Shown here: in pieces, positions 31,871 to 42,122 of the stretch
How the letters are laid out: every line of letters begins with the position of its first letter
How positions within the stretch are numbered: position 1 is the first letter of the stretch
NCBI RefSeq assembly: GCF_030283205.1
Contig: NZ_JASNWF010000016.1
Span: 114,018 to 178,017, forward strand
Source of the DNA: Actinomadura opuntiae
GTDB lineage: Bacteria; Actinomycetota; Actinomycetes; Streptosporangiales; Streptosporangiaceae
Reading direction: 5' to 3'
Length of the DNA stretch: 64,000 bases
Notes under the pieces: generated by a model
Databases searched by the model: none
Seen by the model: the letters and a program-made list of their open reading frames with translations, nothing else
What the model was told of the DNA's origin: nothing
Program-made: the position numbers and the translations under genes

Positions 31871-33034
31871 ATGGAATATGTGATCGTCATCGTCGCACTG
31901 TGCGCGGTCGCGCTGATCATCGGCGGGGTCACGCTGCTGCGCCGCCCGGTCCGCCGCCGCCGTCCGCCGGTCCCGCCCGCCGAGCGGCCGCCCGCCGAGC
32001 AGCACGGCGCGACCGCCGTCGACGAGGCGGAGGCCGCGGCGCCCACCCTCGAGCGGGCGCCGCCGACCGAGGCGCCGGCGCCGCCGCCCACCGTCGAGAT
32101 CGAGCAGCCGCCGCCCGGCGCCGGACGGCTCGTCCGGCTCCGCGCCCGGCTCGCGCGCTCCCAGAACGCGTTCGGCAAGACCCTGCTCGGGCTGCTGTCG
32201 CGCGACACCCTCGACGAGGACGCCTGGGAGGAGATCGAGGACACCCTCATCACCGCCGACATGGGCGCCGCCGTCGCCCGCCAGGTCACCGACGACCTGC
32301 GCACCCGGGTGCAGGTGCTCGGCACCCGCAGCCCCGAGGAGGTCCGCGCGCTGCTCAAGGAGGAGCTGGTCAAGCAGATCGGCGCCGACCTGGACCGCTC
32401 CCTGCGCACCGATGCGCACGGCGACCGGCCCGCGGTGCTGATGGTCGTCGGCGTCAACGGCACCGGCAAGACCACCACCTGCGGCAAGCTCGGCCGCGTC
32501 CTGGTCGGCGACGGCAACACCGTGCTGCTCGGCGCCGCCGACACCTTCCGCGCCGCCGCGGCCGACCAGCTGGAGACCTGGGGCACCCGCGTCGGCGCGC
32601 AGGTCGTCCGCAAGGACGAGGGCGCCGACCCCGCCAGCGTCGCCTTCGACGCGGTGAAGCAGGGCATCGACACCAAGGTCGACGTGGTGATCATCGACAC
32701 CGCGGGGCGGCTGCACACCAAGACCGGGCTGATGGACGAGCTCGGCAAGGTCAAGCGGGTCGTGGAGAAGCAGGCCGAGGTCGACGAGGTCCTCCTCGTC
32801 CTGGACGCCACGACCGGCCAGAACGGCATGCAGCAGGCCCGCGTGTTCGCCGAGGTCGTCAACGTCACCGGCGTCGTGCTGACCAAGCTGGACGGTACCG
32901 CCAAGGGCGGCATCGTGGTGCAGGTGCAGCGCGAGCTGGGCGTCCCGGTCAAGCTGGTCGGCCTGGGCGAGGGTCCCGACGACCTGGCCCCGTTCGAGCC
33001 CGAGGCGTTCGTGGACGCGATCCTCGGCGACTAG
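31871..33034 (+). CDS. ftsY: Signal recognition particle receptor FtsY
   Basis: 387 residues. An N-terminal hydrophobic segment (YVIVIVALCAVALIIGGVTLL) can act as a membrane anchor, and a Pro/Glu-rich A domain follows (to about 90). The NG GTPase has GVNGTGKTTTCGKL (G1), DTFRAAAADQLETW, DTAGRLHTK (G3), TKLDGTAKGG (G4) and GLGEGPDDLAPF. It receives SRP-bound ribosomes at the membrane. ATG 31871 starts just before the membrane helix. A terminator follows. Confidence 0.97.
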   Translation: MEYVIVIVALCAVALIIGGVTLLRRPVRRRRPPVPPAERPPAEQHGATAVDEAEAAAPTLERAPPTEAPAPPPTVEIEQPPPGAGRLVRLRARLARSQNAFGKTLLGLLSRDTLDEDAWEEIEDTLITADMGAAVARQVTDDLRTRVQVLGTRSPEEVRALLKEELVKQIGADLDRSLRTDAHGDRPAVLMVVGVNGTGKTTTCGKLGRVLVGDGNTVLLGAADTFRAAAADQLETWGTRVGAQVVRKDEGADPASVAFDAVKQGIDTKVDVVIIDTAGRLHTKTGLMDELGKVKRVVEKQAEVDEVLLVLDATTGQNGMQQARVFAEVVNVTGVVLTKLDGTAKGGIVVQVQRELGVPVKLVGLGEGPDDLAPFEPEAFVDAILGD

Positions 33035-33054
33035 CCACCAGCCACCGGCCGACC

Positions 33055-33098
33055 CGGCGCCCCGCGACCCCATTGCGGTCGCGGGGCGCCGGCCTTTT
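33055..33098 (+). terminator. Intrinsic terminator after ftsY
   Basis: 15-base arms at 33055-33069 and 33077-33091 pair perfectly around CCATTGC, and CCTTTTC follows. It begins 20 bases after the ftsY stop and separates it from the nitrogen operon. Confidence 0.85.
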
Positions 33099-33181
33099 CG
33101 GGCGCCGCTTCGTCCGCGCCGGGCCATGACCGGCAGAAAAGGAAACCGTCACCGGCCCTTGGGTAAGGCCGTGAGGGTTCC

Positions 33182-33250
33182 GAAACACCCGTGAAACATG
33201 CGGTAGTGCGGTTTCACACCCCCGAAACACCGGAGCCGTCCGGGTGAAAC
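33182..33250 (+). promoter_or_regulatory. Probable GlnR-binding array upstream of amtB
   Basis: GAAAC boxes occur at 33182, 33193, 33224 and 33246, spaced 11 and 22 bases apart in part, and GTTTC (reverse form) is at 33211. This is like the gTnAc-n6-GaAAc half-sites, 11 bases apart, bound by GlnR in actinomycetes, which activates amtB-glnK-glnD under nitrogen limitation. The match to the consensus is partial; GlnR control is inferred from site and operon. Confidence 0.6.
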
Positions 33251-33308
33251 GGCCGCACAAGAATCTCTGAGCATCCACGTTTCCGGTCGAGGAGGGGCAC
33301 TCTCCGAG

Positions 33309-34648
<1,340 letters not shown>

Positions 34649-34652
<4 letters not shown>

Positions 34653-34987
34653 AGCTGATCACCGCCGTCATCAAGCCGTTCAAGCTGGACGAGGTCAAGG
34701 CGGCCCTGGAGTCCTTCGGGGTCAAGGGGATGACCGTCAGCGAGGCCAGCGGCTACGGCCGGCAGAAGGGCCACACCGAGGTCTACCGCGGCGCGGAGTA
34801 CAAGGTCGACCTCGTGCCCAAGCTGCGGGTCGAGGTGCTGGTGGACGCCGAGGACGCCGACGACATCATCGACGTCATCGTCAAGGCGGCCCGCACCGAC
34901 AAGATCGGCGACGGCAAGGTCTGGGCGGTCCCGGTGGACACCGTGGTCCGCGTCCGGACCGGCGAGACCGGCCCGGAAGCCCTCTAG
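34649..34987 (+). CDS. glnK: Nitrogen regulatory protein P-II
   Basis: 112 residues: KLITAVIKPFKLDEVKAAL at the start, the T-loop GHTEVYRGAEYKVD with Tyr51 (the modified residue), and KIGDGKVWAVPVDTVVRVRTG, the conserved C-terminal signature. It binds ATP/ADP and 2-oxoglutarate and blocks AmtB when nitrogen is ample. In Actinobacteria Tyr51 is adenylylated by GlnD, the next gene. GTG 34649 overlaps the amtB stop. Confidence 0.96.
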
Positions 34988-34994
34988 GAGCGGT

Positions 34995-37352
34995 GTGACC
35001 CTCGTCCATCCTCCGGCCGGAGACCGGGCTTCCGAGGCCGCCCGCGCCGCCCTGGCGGCGGCGCGGGCCGCCCGTGCCGCCGACCTGGACCGCCGCCTGG
35101 CGGCCCTGCTCGCCGACGCCGAGGCCGCCGGCCGGGATGCGCCCCCCGCCACCCAGCCCCCCTCGCCGGGCGCCCGCCCGGCACCCCCCGAACCGGGAAG
35201 CGTCGCGCTCGCGGCCGTGGGCAGCCACGGGCGCCGCGAGCTCACCCCGGGCGGGGACCTCGACCTGGTCCTGCTGCACCGCGGACGCGCCGACATCGCC
35301 GAGATCGCCGACCGCCTCTGGTACCCGATCTGGGACTCCGGCCTGCGCCTCGACCACTCCGTCCGCACCGTCGCCGAGGCCCGGACGGTCGCGCGCGGCG
35401 ACCTCAAGGCGGCGCTCGGGCTGCTGTCGGCCCGCCGGATCGCCGGCGACCACGTCCTCGTCGACGAGCTGCGCGCCGCCGTGCTGGCCGACTGGCGCGC
35501 CGACGCCCGCGCCCGGCTGCCGGAACTGGCCGCGATGTGCCGGGAGCGCTGGGAGAAGCAGGGCGAACTGGCGTTCCTGCTCGAACCCGACCTCAAGGAG
35601 GCCCGCGGCGGCCTGCGCGACGTCCACGTCATGCGGGCGGTCGCCGCGTCCTGGATCGCCTCCGCGCCGGACGGGCGGGTCACCGCCGCGCACGACCTGC
35701 TCCTCGACATCAGGCACGCCCTGCACGAGGCCACCGGGCGCGCCACCGACCGGCTCGTCCTGCAGGAGCAGGAGGCCGTCGCCCGCGCGGTCGGCATGCC
35801 GGGCCCCGACGCGCTGCTCAGCGCGATCGCCGAGGCCGCCCGGACGATCACCTACGCGGCCGACCAGCTGTGGCGCCGCGTCGAACGCGCCACCCGCCGG
35901 CGCGCCGCGCCCCTCGAACGCCGGCCGGTCGGCGACGGCGCCGTCGAGCACGACGACGAGGTCGTCCTCGCCCGCAACGCCGACCTGAAGGACCCCGCGC
36001 TCATCCTGCGCGTCGCCGCCGCCGCGGCCCAGGCGGGCCTCCCGCTCGCCCCCGCGACCGTCGCCCGCCTCGCCGCCGACGCCGCCGTCCCCGCCGCGCC
36101 CTGGCCCCCCGCCGCCCGCGACGCGCTGGTCGCGCTGCTCGGCGCCGGACCGCCCGCCATCGGCGTCTGGGAGGCCCTCGACCAGGCCGGGCTGATCGTC
36201 CGGCTGCTGCCCGACTGGGAACGCGTCCGCAACCGCCCGCAGCGCAACCCCGTGCACCGCTTCACCGTCGACCGGCACCTCGTCGAGACCGCCGCCGGCG
36301 CCGCCGCCCTCACCCGCGAGGTCGCCCGCCCCGACCTGCTGCTCGTCGGCGCGCTGCTGCACGACATCGGCAAGGGCCTGCCCGGCGACCACTCCACCGC
36401 CGGCGCCGCCCTCGCCCGCGACCTCGGCGCGAGGCTCGGCTTCCCCGGCGGCGACGTCCAGGTGCTGGAGACGGTCGTCCGCCACCACCTGCTGCTGCCC
36501 GAGACCGCCACCCGGCGCGACCTCGACGACCCCGTCACCATCGAGACCGTCACCGCCGCCGTCTCCGCGGTCCCCGGCCGCGAAATCGAGACGCTCGAAC
36601 TGCTCGCCGCCCTCGCCGTCGCCGACGGCAACGCCACCGGCCCCGCCGCCTGGGGCCCCTGGAAGGCCCGCCTCGTCGCCGAACTCGCCCGCCGCGCCGC
36701 CGCCGCGCTGGCGGGCGGCACCCCGCCGCCCCCGCCCGCCCTCGGCGCCGACCGGCTCGCCCTCGTCCGCCACGACGGCGCCGCCGTCCGCGTCAACGGC
36801 TCCCGGATCACCATCGCCTCCCCCGACCGCGCCGGGCTGCTCTGGCGCGCCGCCGGCGTCCTCGCCCTGCACCGGCTCGCCGTCCGCACCGCGCACACCG
36901 TCTCGTCCCCGGCGACCGGCGCGGACACCGCCGTCCTGGACTTCACCGCCGTCCCCGAGTACGGCGCGCCGCCCGACCCCGCCGCCCTCGAGGCCGACCT
37001 GCGCCGGATGCTCGCCGACCGGCTCGACGTCGCCGACCGGCTGGACCGCCGCGCCCGCTCGGTCCGGGTCCGGCCCGGCGCCGCCGTCCCGCCGCCGCGC
37101 GTCATGATCCTCGACGACGCGTCCGACACCGCCACCGTCGTCGAGGTCCGCGCGCACGACCGGCCCGGGCTGCTGTGGCGGATCGGCCAGGCCCTCGGCG
37201 CCTGCGGTCTGCACATCCGCGCCGCCCAGGTCGACACGCTGGGCGCCGAGGCCGTGGACGTCTTCTACGTCGTGGACGAGGCCGGCGCCCCGCTCACCGA
37301 CCCCGCCGCGCTCTCCGCGGTCCGCGACCGGATCCTGGACGCCCTCGGCTGA
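34995..37352 (+). CDS. glnD: [Protein-PII] nucleotidyltransferase
   Basis: 785 residues. Nucleotidyltransferase: GSHGRRELTPGGDLDLVLLH (G-S, DxD catalytic pair, about residue 75). Helical linker with FLLEPDLKEARGGLRDVH. HD domain: LLHDIGKGLPGDHS (about 450), which removes the modification. Two C-terminal ACT domains: ASPDRAGLLWRAAGVLALHR and ARDHDRPGLLWRIGQAL-like. In actinomycetes it adenylylates GlnK. GTG 34995 has GGAG four bases upstream. amtB-glnK-glnD is one operon. Confidence 0.96.
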   Translation: MTLVHPPAGDRASEAARAALAAARAARAADLDRRLAALLADAEAAGRDAPPATQPPSPGARPAPPEPGSVALAAVGSHGRRELTPGGDLDLVLLHRGRADIAEIADRLWYPIWDSGLRLDHSVRTVAEARTVARGDLKAALGLLSARRIAGDHVLVDELRAAVLADWRADARARLPELAAMCRERWEKQGELAFLLEPDLKEARGGLRDVHVMRAVAASWIASAPDGRVTAAHDLLLDIRHALHEATGRATDRLVLQEQEAVARAVGMPGPDALLSAIAEAARTITYAADQLWRRVERATRRRAAPLERRPVGDGAVEHDDEVVLARNADLKDPALILRVAAAAAQAGLPLAPATVARLAADAAVPAAPWPPAARDALVALLGAGPPAIGVWEALDQAGLIVRLLPDWERVRNRPQRNPVHRFTVDRHLVETAAGAAALTREVARPDLLLVGALLHDIGKGLPGDHSTAGAALARDLGARLGFPGGDVQVLETVVRHHLLLPETATRRDLDDPVTIETVTAAVSAVPGREIETLELLAALAVADGNATGPAAWGPWKARLVAELARRAAAALAGGTPPPPPALGADRLALVRHDGAAVRVNGSRITIASPDRAGLLWRAAGVLALHRLAVRTAHTVSSPATGADTAVLDFTAVPEYGAPPDPAALEADLRRMLADRLDVADRLDRRARSVRVRPGAAVPPPRVMILDDASDTATVVEVRAHDRPGLLWRIGQALGACGLHIRAAQVDTLGAEAVDVFYVVDEAGAPLTDPAALSAVRDRILDALG

Positions 37353-37493
37353 TCTCGCCGGGGCGTCCGGCGGGGCCGTCACCTCGACGGGCGTCCCCCG
37401 GGCGAGGGGATCGGCGCGAGCGGGCGGGAAGCGGCCGGCGACCCTATACGCTGATAGGCGATCCCTGAAGCTTTCCAAGGACGGTCCAGACAC

Positions 37494-39107
37494 GTGTTCG
37501 AGACGCTCTCCGACCGGTTGACGACGGTCTTCTCGTCGCTGCGCAGCAAGGGCCGGCTTTCCGAGGCCGACATCAACGCGACGGCGCGCGAGATCCGCAT
37601 CGCGCTGCTTGAGGCCGACGTCGCGCTGCCCGTGGTCAAGGACTTCATCGCGCAGGTCAAGGAACGGGCGCGCGGCGCGGAGGTCTCGCAGGCGCTGAAC
37701 CCGGCGCAGCAGGTCGTCAAGATCGTCAACGAGGAGCTCATCAACATCCTCGGCGGCGAGACCCGGCGGATCCGGTTCGCCAAGACCCCGCCGACCGTGA
37801 TCATGCTGGCCGGCCTCCAGGGTGCGGGCAAGACCACCCTCGCCGGCAAGCTGGCCCGGCACCTCAAGGCCGAGGGCCACACGCCGATGCTGGTCGCGGC
37901 CGACCTGCAGCGCCCGAACGCCGTCCAGCAGCTCCAGGTCGTCGGCGAGCGCGCCGGCGTCCCGGTCTTCGCCCCCGAGCCCGGCAGCGGCGTCGGCGAC
38001 CCGGTGGACGTCGCCCGCCGCTCCATCGACCAGGCCCGGCACGCCCAGCACGACGTCGTCGTCATCGACACCGCCGGCCGCCTCGGCATCGACGCCGAGA
38101 TGATGCAGCAGGCCATCGACATCCGCGACGCCGTCAAGCCCGACGACGTGCTGTTCGTCGTCGACGCCATGGTCGGCCAGGACGCGGTCAACACCGCCCA
38201 GGCGTTCATGGACGGCGTCGGCTTCGACGGCGTCGTGCTCACCAAGCTCGACGGCGACGCCCGCGGCGGCGCCGCGCTGTCGGTCCGGCACATCACCGGC
38301 CGCCCGATCATGTTCGCCTCGACCGGCGAGAAGCTGGAGGACTTCAGCGTCTTCCACCCCGACCGGATGGCCGGCCGCATCCTCGACATGGGCGACATCC
38401 TCACCCTGATCGAGCAGGCCGAGCAGGCGTTCGACGCCGAGCAGGCCGAGCGGATGAGCAGCAAGTTCGCCTCGGGCGAGGACTTCACCCTCGAGGACTT
38501 CCTCGAGCAGATGATGATGATCCGCAAGCTCGGGCCGATCGGCAACCTGCTCGGGATGATGCCGGGCATGGGGCAGGTCCGCGACCAGATCAGCCAGATC
38601 GACGACAAGGACCTCGACCGGATCGCCGCGATCATCCGCTCGATGACCCCCCAGGAGCGCGCCGAGCCGAAGATCATCAACGGTTCGCGGCGGGCCCGCA
38701 TCGCCGGGGGCTCCGGCGTCTCCGTCGGCGAGGTCAGCAGCCTGGTCACCCGGTTCTTCGACGCGCAGAAGATGATGCGGCAGATGGCCGGCGGCATGGG
38801 CCTGCCCGGCATGCCCGGCGGCCGCCGCAAGGCCGCCAAGGCGGCGAAGACCGCCAAGAAGAAGGGCAAGCAGCGCAGCGGCGACCCGCGCAAGCGCGCC
38901 GCCGGCGGCAAGCGCCCGCAGGAGCAGCAGCCCGCGGCCGACGGCATGCCGAAGGGCCTGCCGCCCGGCCTCGGCGGCCCCGGCGGCGGCCTGCCCCCGG
39001 GCCTCGGCGGCCCCGGCGGCGGCCTGCCCCCGGGCCTCGGCGGCCAGCTCCCGCCCGGCTTCCAGATGCCCGACCTCGGCAAGCTCCAGAACCGCAAGAA
39101 CAAGTAG
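37494..39107 (+). CDS. ffh: Signal recognition particle protein Ffh
   Basis: 537 residues. N domain at the start (FETLSDRLTTVFSSLR). GTPase: GLQGAGKTTLAGKLA (G1), DLQRPNAVQQLQV, DTAGRLGIDAEM (G3), TKLDGDARGGAAL (G4). The M domain has Met-rich EQMMMIRKLGPIGNLLGMMPG. A C-terminal extension follows of a Lys/Arg-rich stretch, then three GLPPGLGGPGG repeats, then QNRKNK. Ffh with 4.5S RNA brings ribosomes making membrane proteins to FtsY. The GTG at 37494 has AAGGACGG upstream. Confidence 0.97.
   Translation: MFETLSDRLTTVFSSLRSKGRLSEADINATAREIRIALLEADVALPVVKDFIAQVKERARGAEVSQALNPAQQVVKIVNEELINILGGETRRIRFAKTPPTVIMLAGLQGAGKTTLAGKLARHLKAEGHTPMLVAADLQRPNAVQQLQVVGERAGVPVFAPEPGSGVGDPVDVARRSIDQARHAQHDVVVIDTAGRLGIDAEMMQQAIDIRDAVKPDDVLFVVDAMVGQDAVNTAQAFMDGVGFDGVVLTKLDGDARGGAALSVRHITGRPIMFASTGEKLEDFSVFHPDRMAGRILDMGDILTLIEQAEQAFDAEQAERMSSKFASGEDFTLEDFLEQMMMIRKLGPIGNLLGMMPGMGQVRDQISQIDDKDLDRIAAIIRSMTPQERAEPKIINGSRRARIAGGSGVSVGEVSSLVTRFFDAQKMMRQMAGGMGLPGMPGGRRKAAKAAKTAKKKGKQRSGDPRKRAAGGKRPQEQQPAADGMPKGLPPGLGGPGGGLPPGLGGPGGGLPPGLGGQLPPGFQMPDLGKLQNRKNK
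38955..39050 (+). repeat. 33-bp tandem repeat inside ffh
   Basis: Three nearly exact 33-base units start at 38955, 38988 and 39021, each encoding an 11-residue GLPPGLGGPGG-like peptide at the Ffh C-terminus. Units of a multiple of three keep the frame, so copy number can vary. Confidence 0.85.
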
Positions 39108-39388
39108 ACCGTCCCCCCAGCGCCCCGCCCCGGTTCCGCGGCGGCGGTGCCGGTGCGGTGTCGGTGCGGCGGCGGGGGCGCGGCGACGGTGGCGCGGCGG
39201 GGCAACACGGCGCCCGCCGATTGCGCGTTCACGGCGACGATCTGGCAGAATGACAGGCTGGAAACCCGGACCCGCGAGGCGCCCTCTCTCGTCCTGCGCG
39301 GCCGGAGTCCATCGGGCGGCGGTGAGCCGGTGTTCCCCACCTGGCACGGGCCGCCCACCCCGTCATGAATCTGGAGTACACCACACCC
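39108..39388. other. Intergenic stretch before rpsP
   Basis: 281 bases with no supported gene. TTGCGC (39221) and CAGAAT (39246) could be a promoter with a long 19-base spacer. The 39365 ATG could extend the rpsP frame by eight residues but is not used by the family. Confidence 0.4.
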
Positions 39389-39838
39389 GTGGCAGTCAAG
39401 ATCAAGCTCAAGCGTCTGGGGAAGATCCGGAACCCGCAGTACCGGATCGTCGTCGCCGACGCCCGCACCAAGCGTGACGGGCGGGCCATCGAGGAGATCG
39501 GGCTCTACCAGCCCAAGCAGGAGCCGTCGCTCATCCAGATCGACTCCGAGCGCGCGCAGTACTGGCTCGGCGTCGGCGCGCAGCCGACCGAGCCCGTGCT
39601 CAACCTGCTGAAGATCACCGGCGACTGGCAGAAGTTCAAGGGCGAGCCCGGCGCCGAGGGCACCCTCAAGGTCGCCGAGCCCAAGGCCGACAGGAAGGCC
39701 GCCTTCGAGGCCGCCGTCAAGGAGTCCATGGGCGACGACGCCGCCGAGGCCACCGCCACCCGCGCCAGGAAGAAGGCCGAGCCGAAGAAGTCCGAGGCGA
39801 AGGCCGCTGAGACCGACGAAGCCAAGAGCGAGGGCTGA
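39389..39838 (+). CDS. rpsP: Ribosomal protein bS16
   Basis: 149 residues: AVKIKLKRLGKIRNPQYRIVV at the start, RDGRAIEEIGLYQP and WLGVGAQPTEPVLNLLKITG. Normal S16 is about 80-90 residues; the extra 60 form a Lys/Ala/Glu-rich tail (KKAEPKKSEAKAAE), common in Actinobacteria. GTG 39389 has a GGAG 12 bases upstream and gives the conserved start. Confidence 0.96.
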   Translation: MAVKIKLKRLGKIRNPQYRIVVADARTKRDGRAIEEIGLYQPKQEPSLIQIDSERAQYWLGVGAQPTEPVLNLLKITGDWQKFKGEPGAEGTLKVAEPKADRKAAFEAAVKESMGDDAAEATATRARKKAEPKKSEAKAAETDEAKSEG

Positions 39839-39839
39839 C

Positions 39840-40082
39840 GTGCTCGAAGAAGCGCTCGAGCACCTGGTCCGCGGGATCGTGGAGAACCCGGACGACGTCC
39901 GGGTCCGCGCCCGCCGGATCAGGGGCGGCCGGGTCCTGGAGGTGCGCGTGCACCCCGAGGACCTCGGCAAGGTCATCGGCCGCAGCGGTCGTACCGCCAA
40001 GGCCCTGCGCACCGTGATCAGCGCCCTCTCCGGGGGCCGTTACGTGCGCGTGGACCTGCTCGACGTCAACGAGGTCCGCTGA
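39840..40082 (+). CDS. khpA: KH-domain RNA-binding protein KhpA
   Basis: 80 residues with the GxxG loop: VHPEDLGKVIGRSGRTAKALR. Small KH proteins of this kind (KhpA, with KhpB) bind RNA and influence cell division and RNA fate. The GTG at 39840 follows the rpsP stop by one base, so translation is coupled. It is part of the rpsP-khpA-rimM-trmD-rplS operon. Confidence 0.93.
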   Translation: MLEEALEHLVRGIVENPDDVRVRARRIRGGRVLEVRVHPEDLGKVIGRSGRTAKALRTVISALSGGRYVRVDLLDVNEVR

Positions 40083-40219
40083 GTGAGCCCCTGGCATCGT
40101 GCATGCCGGGGCCCGCTCGCCCCGGCGGCGGCCGTCGCGACGGCCACCGCCGGGGGCGGTTCGCCGGCGGGCCCCCGGCCCGCCGGCCCTCGTCGCTTCG
40201 CCCCCCGCGGGCGGGCCCG

Positions 40220-40732
40220 ATGAACGACCCGCTGGTCGTCGGGCGCATCGGGCGCCCGCACGGGATCCGCGGCGAGGTCACCATCGACGTCCGCACCGAT
40301 GACCCCGGTGGCCGGTTCGCCGCCGGCACGCGGATCGCGACCGATCCCGCGTCCGCCGGCCCGCTCACCGTGGAACGCGCCCGGTGGCATTCGGGCCGCT
40401 TGCTCCTGCGCTTCGCCGGAGTCGACGACCGCGACGCCGCGGAGACCCTCCGCGGTACGTGGCTGGTCGTCGACTCCGGAGACATCCCCCCGTCCGCCGA
40501 CCCGGACGAGTACCACGACCAGCAGCTGATCGGGCTCGCCGTCGTCACCGCCGGCGGCGCCGAGGTCGGCGAGGTCGCCGACATCCTGCACCACGGCCAG
40601 GACCTGCTGGTCGTCCGCGGCCCCGGCGGCGAGACGCTCGTCCCGTTCGTCGCCGCGCTCGTCCCCGAGGTGGACGTCCCCGGAGGCCGGCTCGTGATCG
40701 ACCCGCCCCCCGGACTGCTCGACGGATCATGA
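40220..40732 (+). CDS. rimM: Ribosome maturation factor RimM
   Basis: 170 residues: VVGRIGRPHGIRGEVTIDV, then the barrel domain, and a PRC-barrel C-terminal part (DEYHDQQLIGLAVVTAGG, EVADILHHGQDLLVV, VPFVAALVPEVD). It helps assemble the 30S head with S19. ATG 40220 starts at the conserved region. TrmD's ATG overlaps its stop as ATGA. The 137 bases between khpA and rimM hold GC-rich inverted sequences and no gene. Confidence 0.95.
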   Translation: MNDPLVVGRIGRPHGIRGEVTIDVRTDDPGGRFAAGTRIATDPASAGPLTVERARWHSGRLLLRFAGVDDRDAAETLRGTWLVVDSGDIPPSADPDEYHDQQLIGLAVVTAGGAEVGEVADILHHGQDLLVVRGPGGETLVPFVAALVPEVDVPGGRLVIDPPPGLLDGS

Positions 40733-41511
40733 GACTCGACATCGTCACGATCTTCCCGGAGTACTTCGCCCCGCTGGAGATCTCCCTGCTGGGCAAGGCG
40801 CGCCGCGCCGGGCTGCTCGACGTGCACGTGCACGACCTGCGCGGCTGGACGCACGACCGGCACCGCACGGTGGACGACACCCCGTACGGCGGGGGTCCCG
40901 GCATGGTGATGAAACCCGAACCCTGGGGTGAGGCGCTCGACGCCATCGCGCCACCCGGGTCGGCGCCGCGCCTGGTCATCCCGACGCCCAGCGGCCGGCC
41001 GTTCACCCAGGCGCTCGCCGCCGAGTACGCCGCCGAGCCCTGGCTGCTGTTCGCCTGCGGCCGCTACGAGGGCATCGACTCCCGCGTCGCCGAGGAGGCC
41101 CGCACCCGGATGCCCGTGGACGAGGTCAGCCTCGGCGACTTCGTCCTCGCCGGCGGCGAGGTCGCGGTGCTGGTCATGGTCGAGGCGGTCGGGCGGCTGC
41201 TGCCGGGCGTCCTCGGCAACGCCGACTCCGTCGCCGACGACTCCTTCGCCCCCGGCGCGATGGAGTCCCTGGTGGAGGGCCCCGTCTACACCAAGCCCCC
41301 GGTCTGGCGCGACCGCGCCGTCCCGGACGTCCTGCTCTCCGGCCACCACGGCGCGATCGCCCGCTGGCGCCGCGACGAGGCCCTGCGGCGCACCGCCCGG
41401 CACCGTCCCGAACTGCTGCCCCGCCTCGCCTCCGGCGCCCTCGACGAGCATGATCGCCGGGTGCTGCGGGAGGCCGGTTTTCCGGTTGACGCCGAAGATA
41501 TGGCAGACTGA
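40729..41511 (+). CDS. trmD: tRNA (guanine37-N1)-methyltransferase
   Basis: 260 residues. LDIVTIFPEYFAPLEISLLGKA at the start, DDTPYGGGPGMVM (SAM region), LFACGRYEGIDSRV (trefoil knot), EVSLGDFVLAGGEVAVLVMVEAV. It methylates G37 of tRNAs such as Leu, Pro and Arg, keeping the reading frame. The overlap with rimM ties the two. Leu(GAG) tRNA at 6738 has G37, a possible substrate. Confidence 0.97.
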   Translation: MRLDIVTIFPEYFAPLEISLLGKARRAGLLDVHVHDLRGWTHDRHRTVDDTPYGGGPGMVMKPEPWGEALDAIAPPGSAPRLVIPTPSGRPFTQALAAEYAAEPWLLFACGRYEGIDSRVAEEARTRMPVDEVSLGDFVLAGGEVAVLVMVEAVGRLLPGVLGNADSVADDSFAPGAMESLVEGPVYTKPPVWRDRAVPDVLLSGHHGAIARWRRDEALRRTARHRPELLPRLASGALDEHDRRVLREAGFPVDAEDMAD

Positions 41512-41626
41512 AGCGTCCGTGCGCTCGTACGCGCGGCACGAAGACCTACTCTCCGCGGCGCGACGCCCCCACCCATGTCCCATGGGGCCTCTCGACGCCC
41601 GCGTTCGACCCAGAGGAACCGCTGCG

Positions 41627-41977
41627 ATGCACACCCTGATCCAGGAGATCGAGAAGGCCGCCATGCGCGCCGACGTCCCGGACTTCCGTCCGGGCGACAC
41701 GCTGAAGGTGCACGTGCGCGTCACCGAAGGCAACCGGAGCCGTATCCAGGTCTTCCAGGGCGTGGTGATCCGGCGGCAGGGCGGCGGCGCCCGCGAGACC
41801 TTCACCGTCCGCAAGGTCAGCTACAGCGTCGGCGTCGAGCGGACGTTCCCGCTGAACAGCCCCTCGATCGACAAGATCGAGATCGTGACCCGCGGCGACG
41901 TGCGCCGCGCCAAGCTCTACTACCTGCGCAACCTGCGCGGCAAGGCCGCCCGCATCAAGGAGAAGCGCGACTTCTGA
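41627..41977 (+). CDS. rplS: Ribosomal protein bL19
   Basis: 116 residues: DVPDFRPGDTLKVHVRVTEG, RIQVFQGVVIRRQG, SVGVERTFPLNSPSIDKIEI, RGDVRRAKLYYLRNLRGKAARIKE. ATG 41627 has AGAGGA upstream. It ends the rpsP operon; a terminator hairpin follows. Confidence 0.97.
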   Translation: MHTLIQEIEKAAMRADVPDFRPGDTLKVHVRVTEGNRSRIQVFQGVVIRRQGGGARETFTVRKVSYSVGVERTFPLNSPSIDKIEIVTRGDVRRAKLYYLRNLRGKAARIKEKRDF

Positions 41978-41995
41978 TCGCGACGGTGTCGGCCG

Positions 41996-42036
41996 ACGCC
42001 CCGGGAACCCGTCGCGGTCCCCGGGGCGTTGCCCGT
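41996..42036 (+). terminator. Intrinsic terminator after rplS
   Basis: 14-base arms (41996-42009, 42016-42029) with one mismatch, loop CGTCGC, followed by TTGCCCGTTT. It ends the ribosomal operon ahead of lepB. Confidence 0.8.
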
Positions 42037-42122
42037 TTCGGTCGGGTATGGCCGACGGGACGGGTGACGACACGCCCAGCCGACCGGTGTGCGGGGTCCG
42101 CCGCCGCTAGGCTTTGTCTCTG

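Noticed and set aside
34881..39347. A 1488-codon open frame on the minus strand opposite glnD and ffh
   Set aside because: Shadow frame; no family motif, and glnD and ffh on the plus strand are certain.
40083..40219. Possible riboswitch or RNA gene between khpA and rimM
   Set aside because: GC-rich inverted sequences are present, but no conserved RNA motif was recognised.
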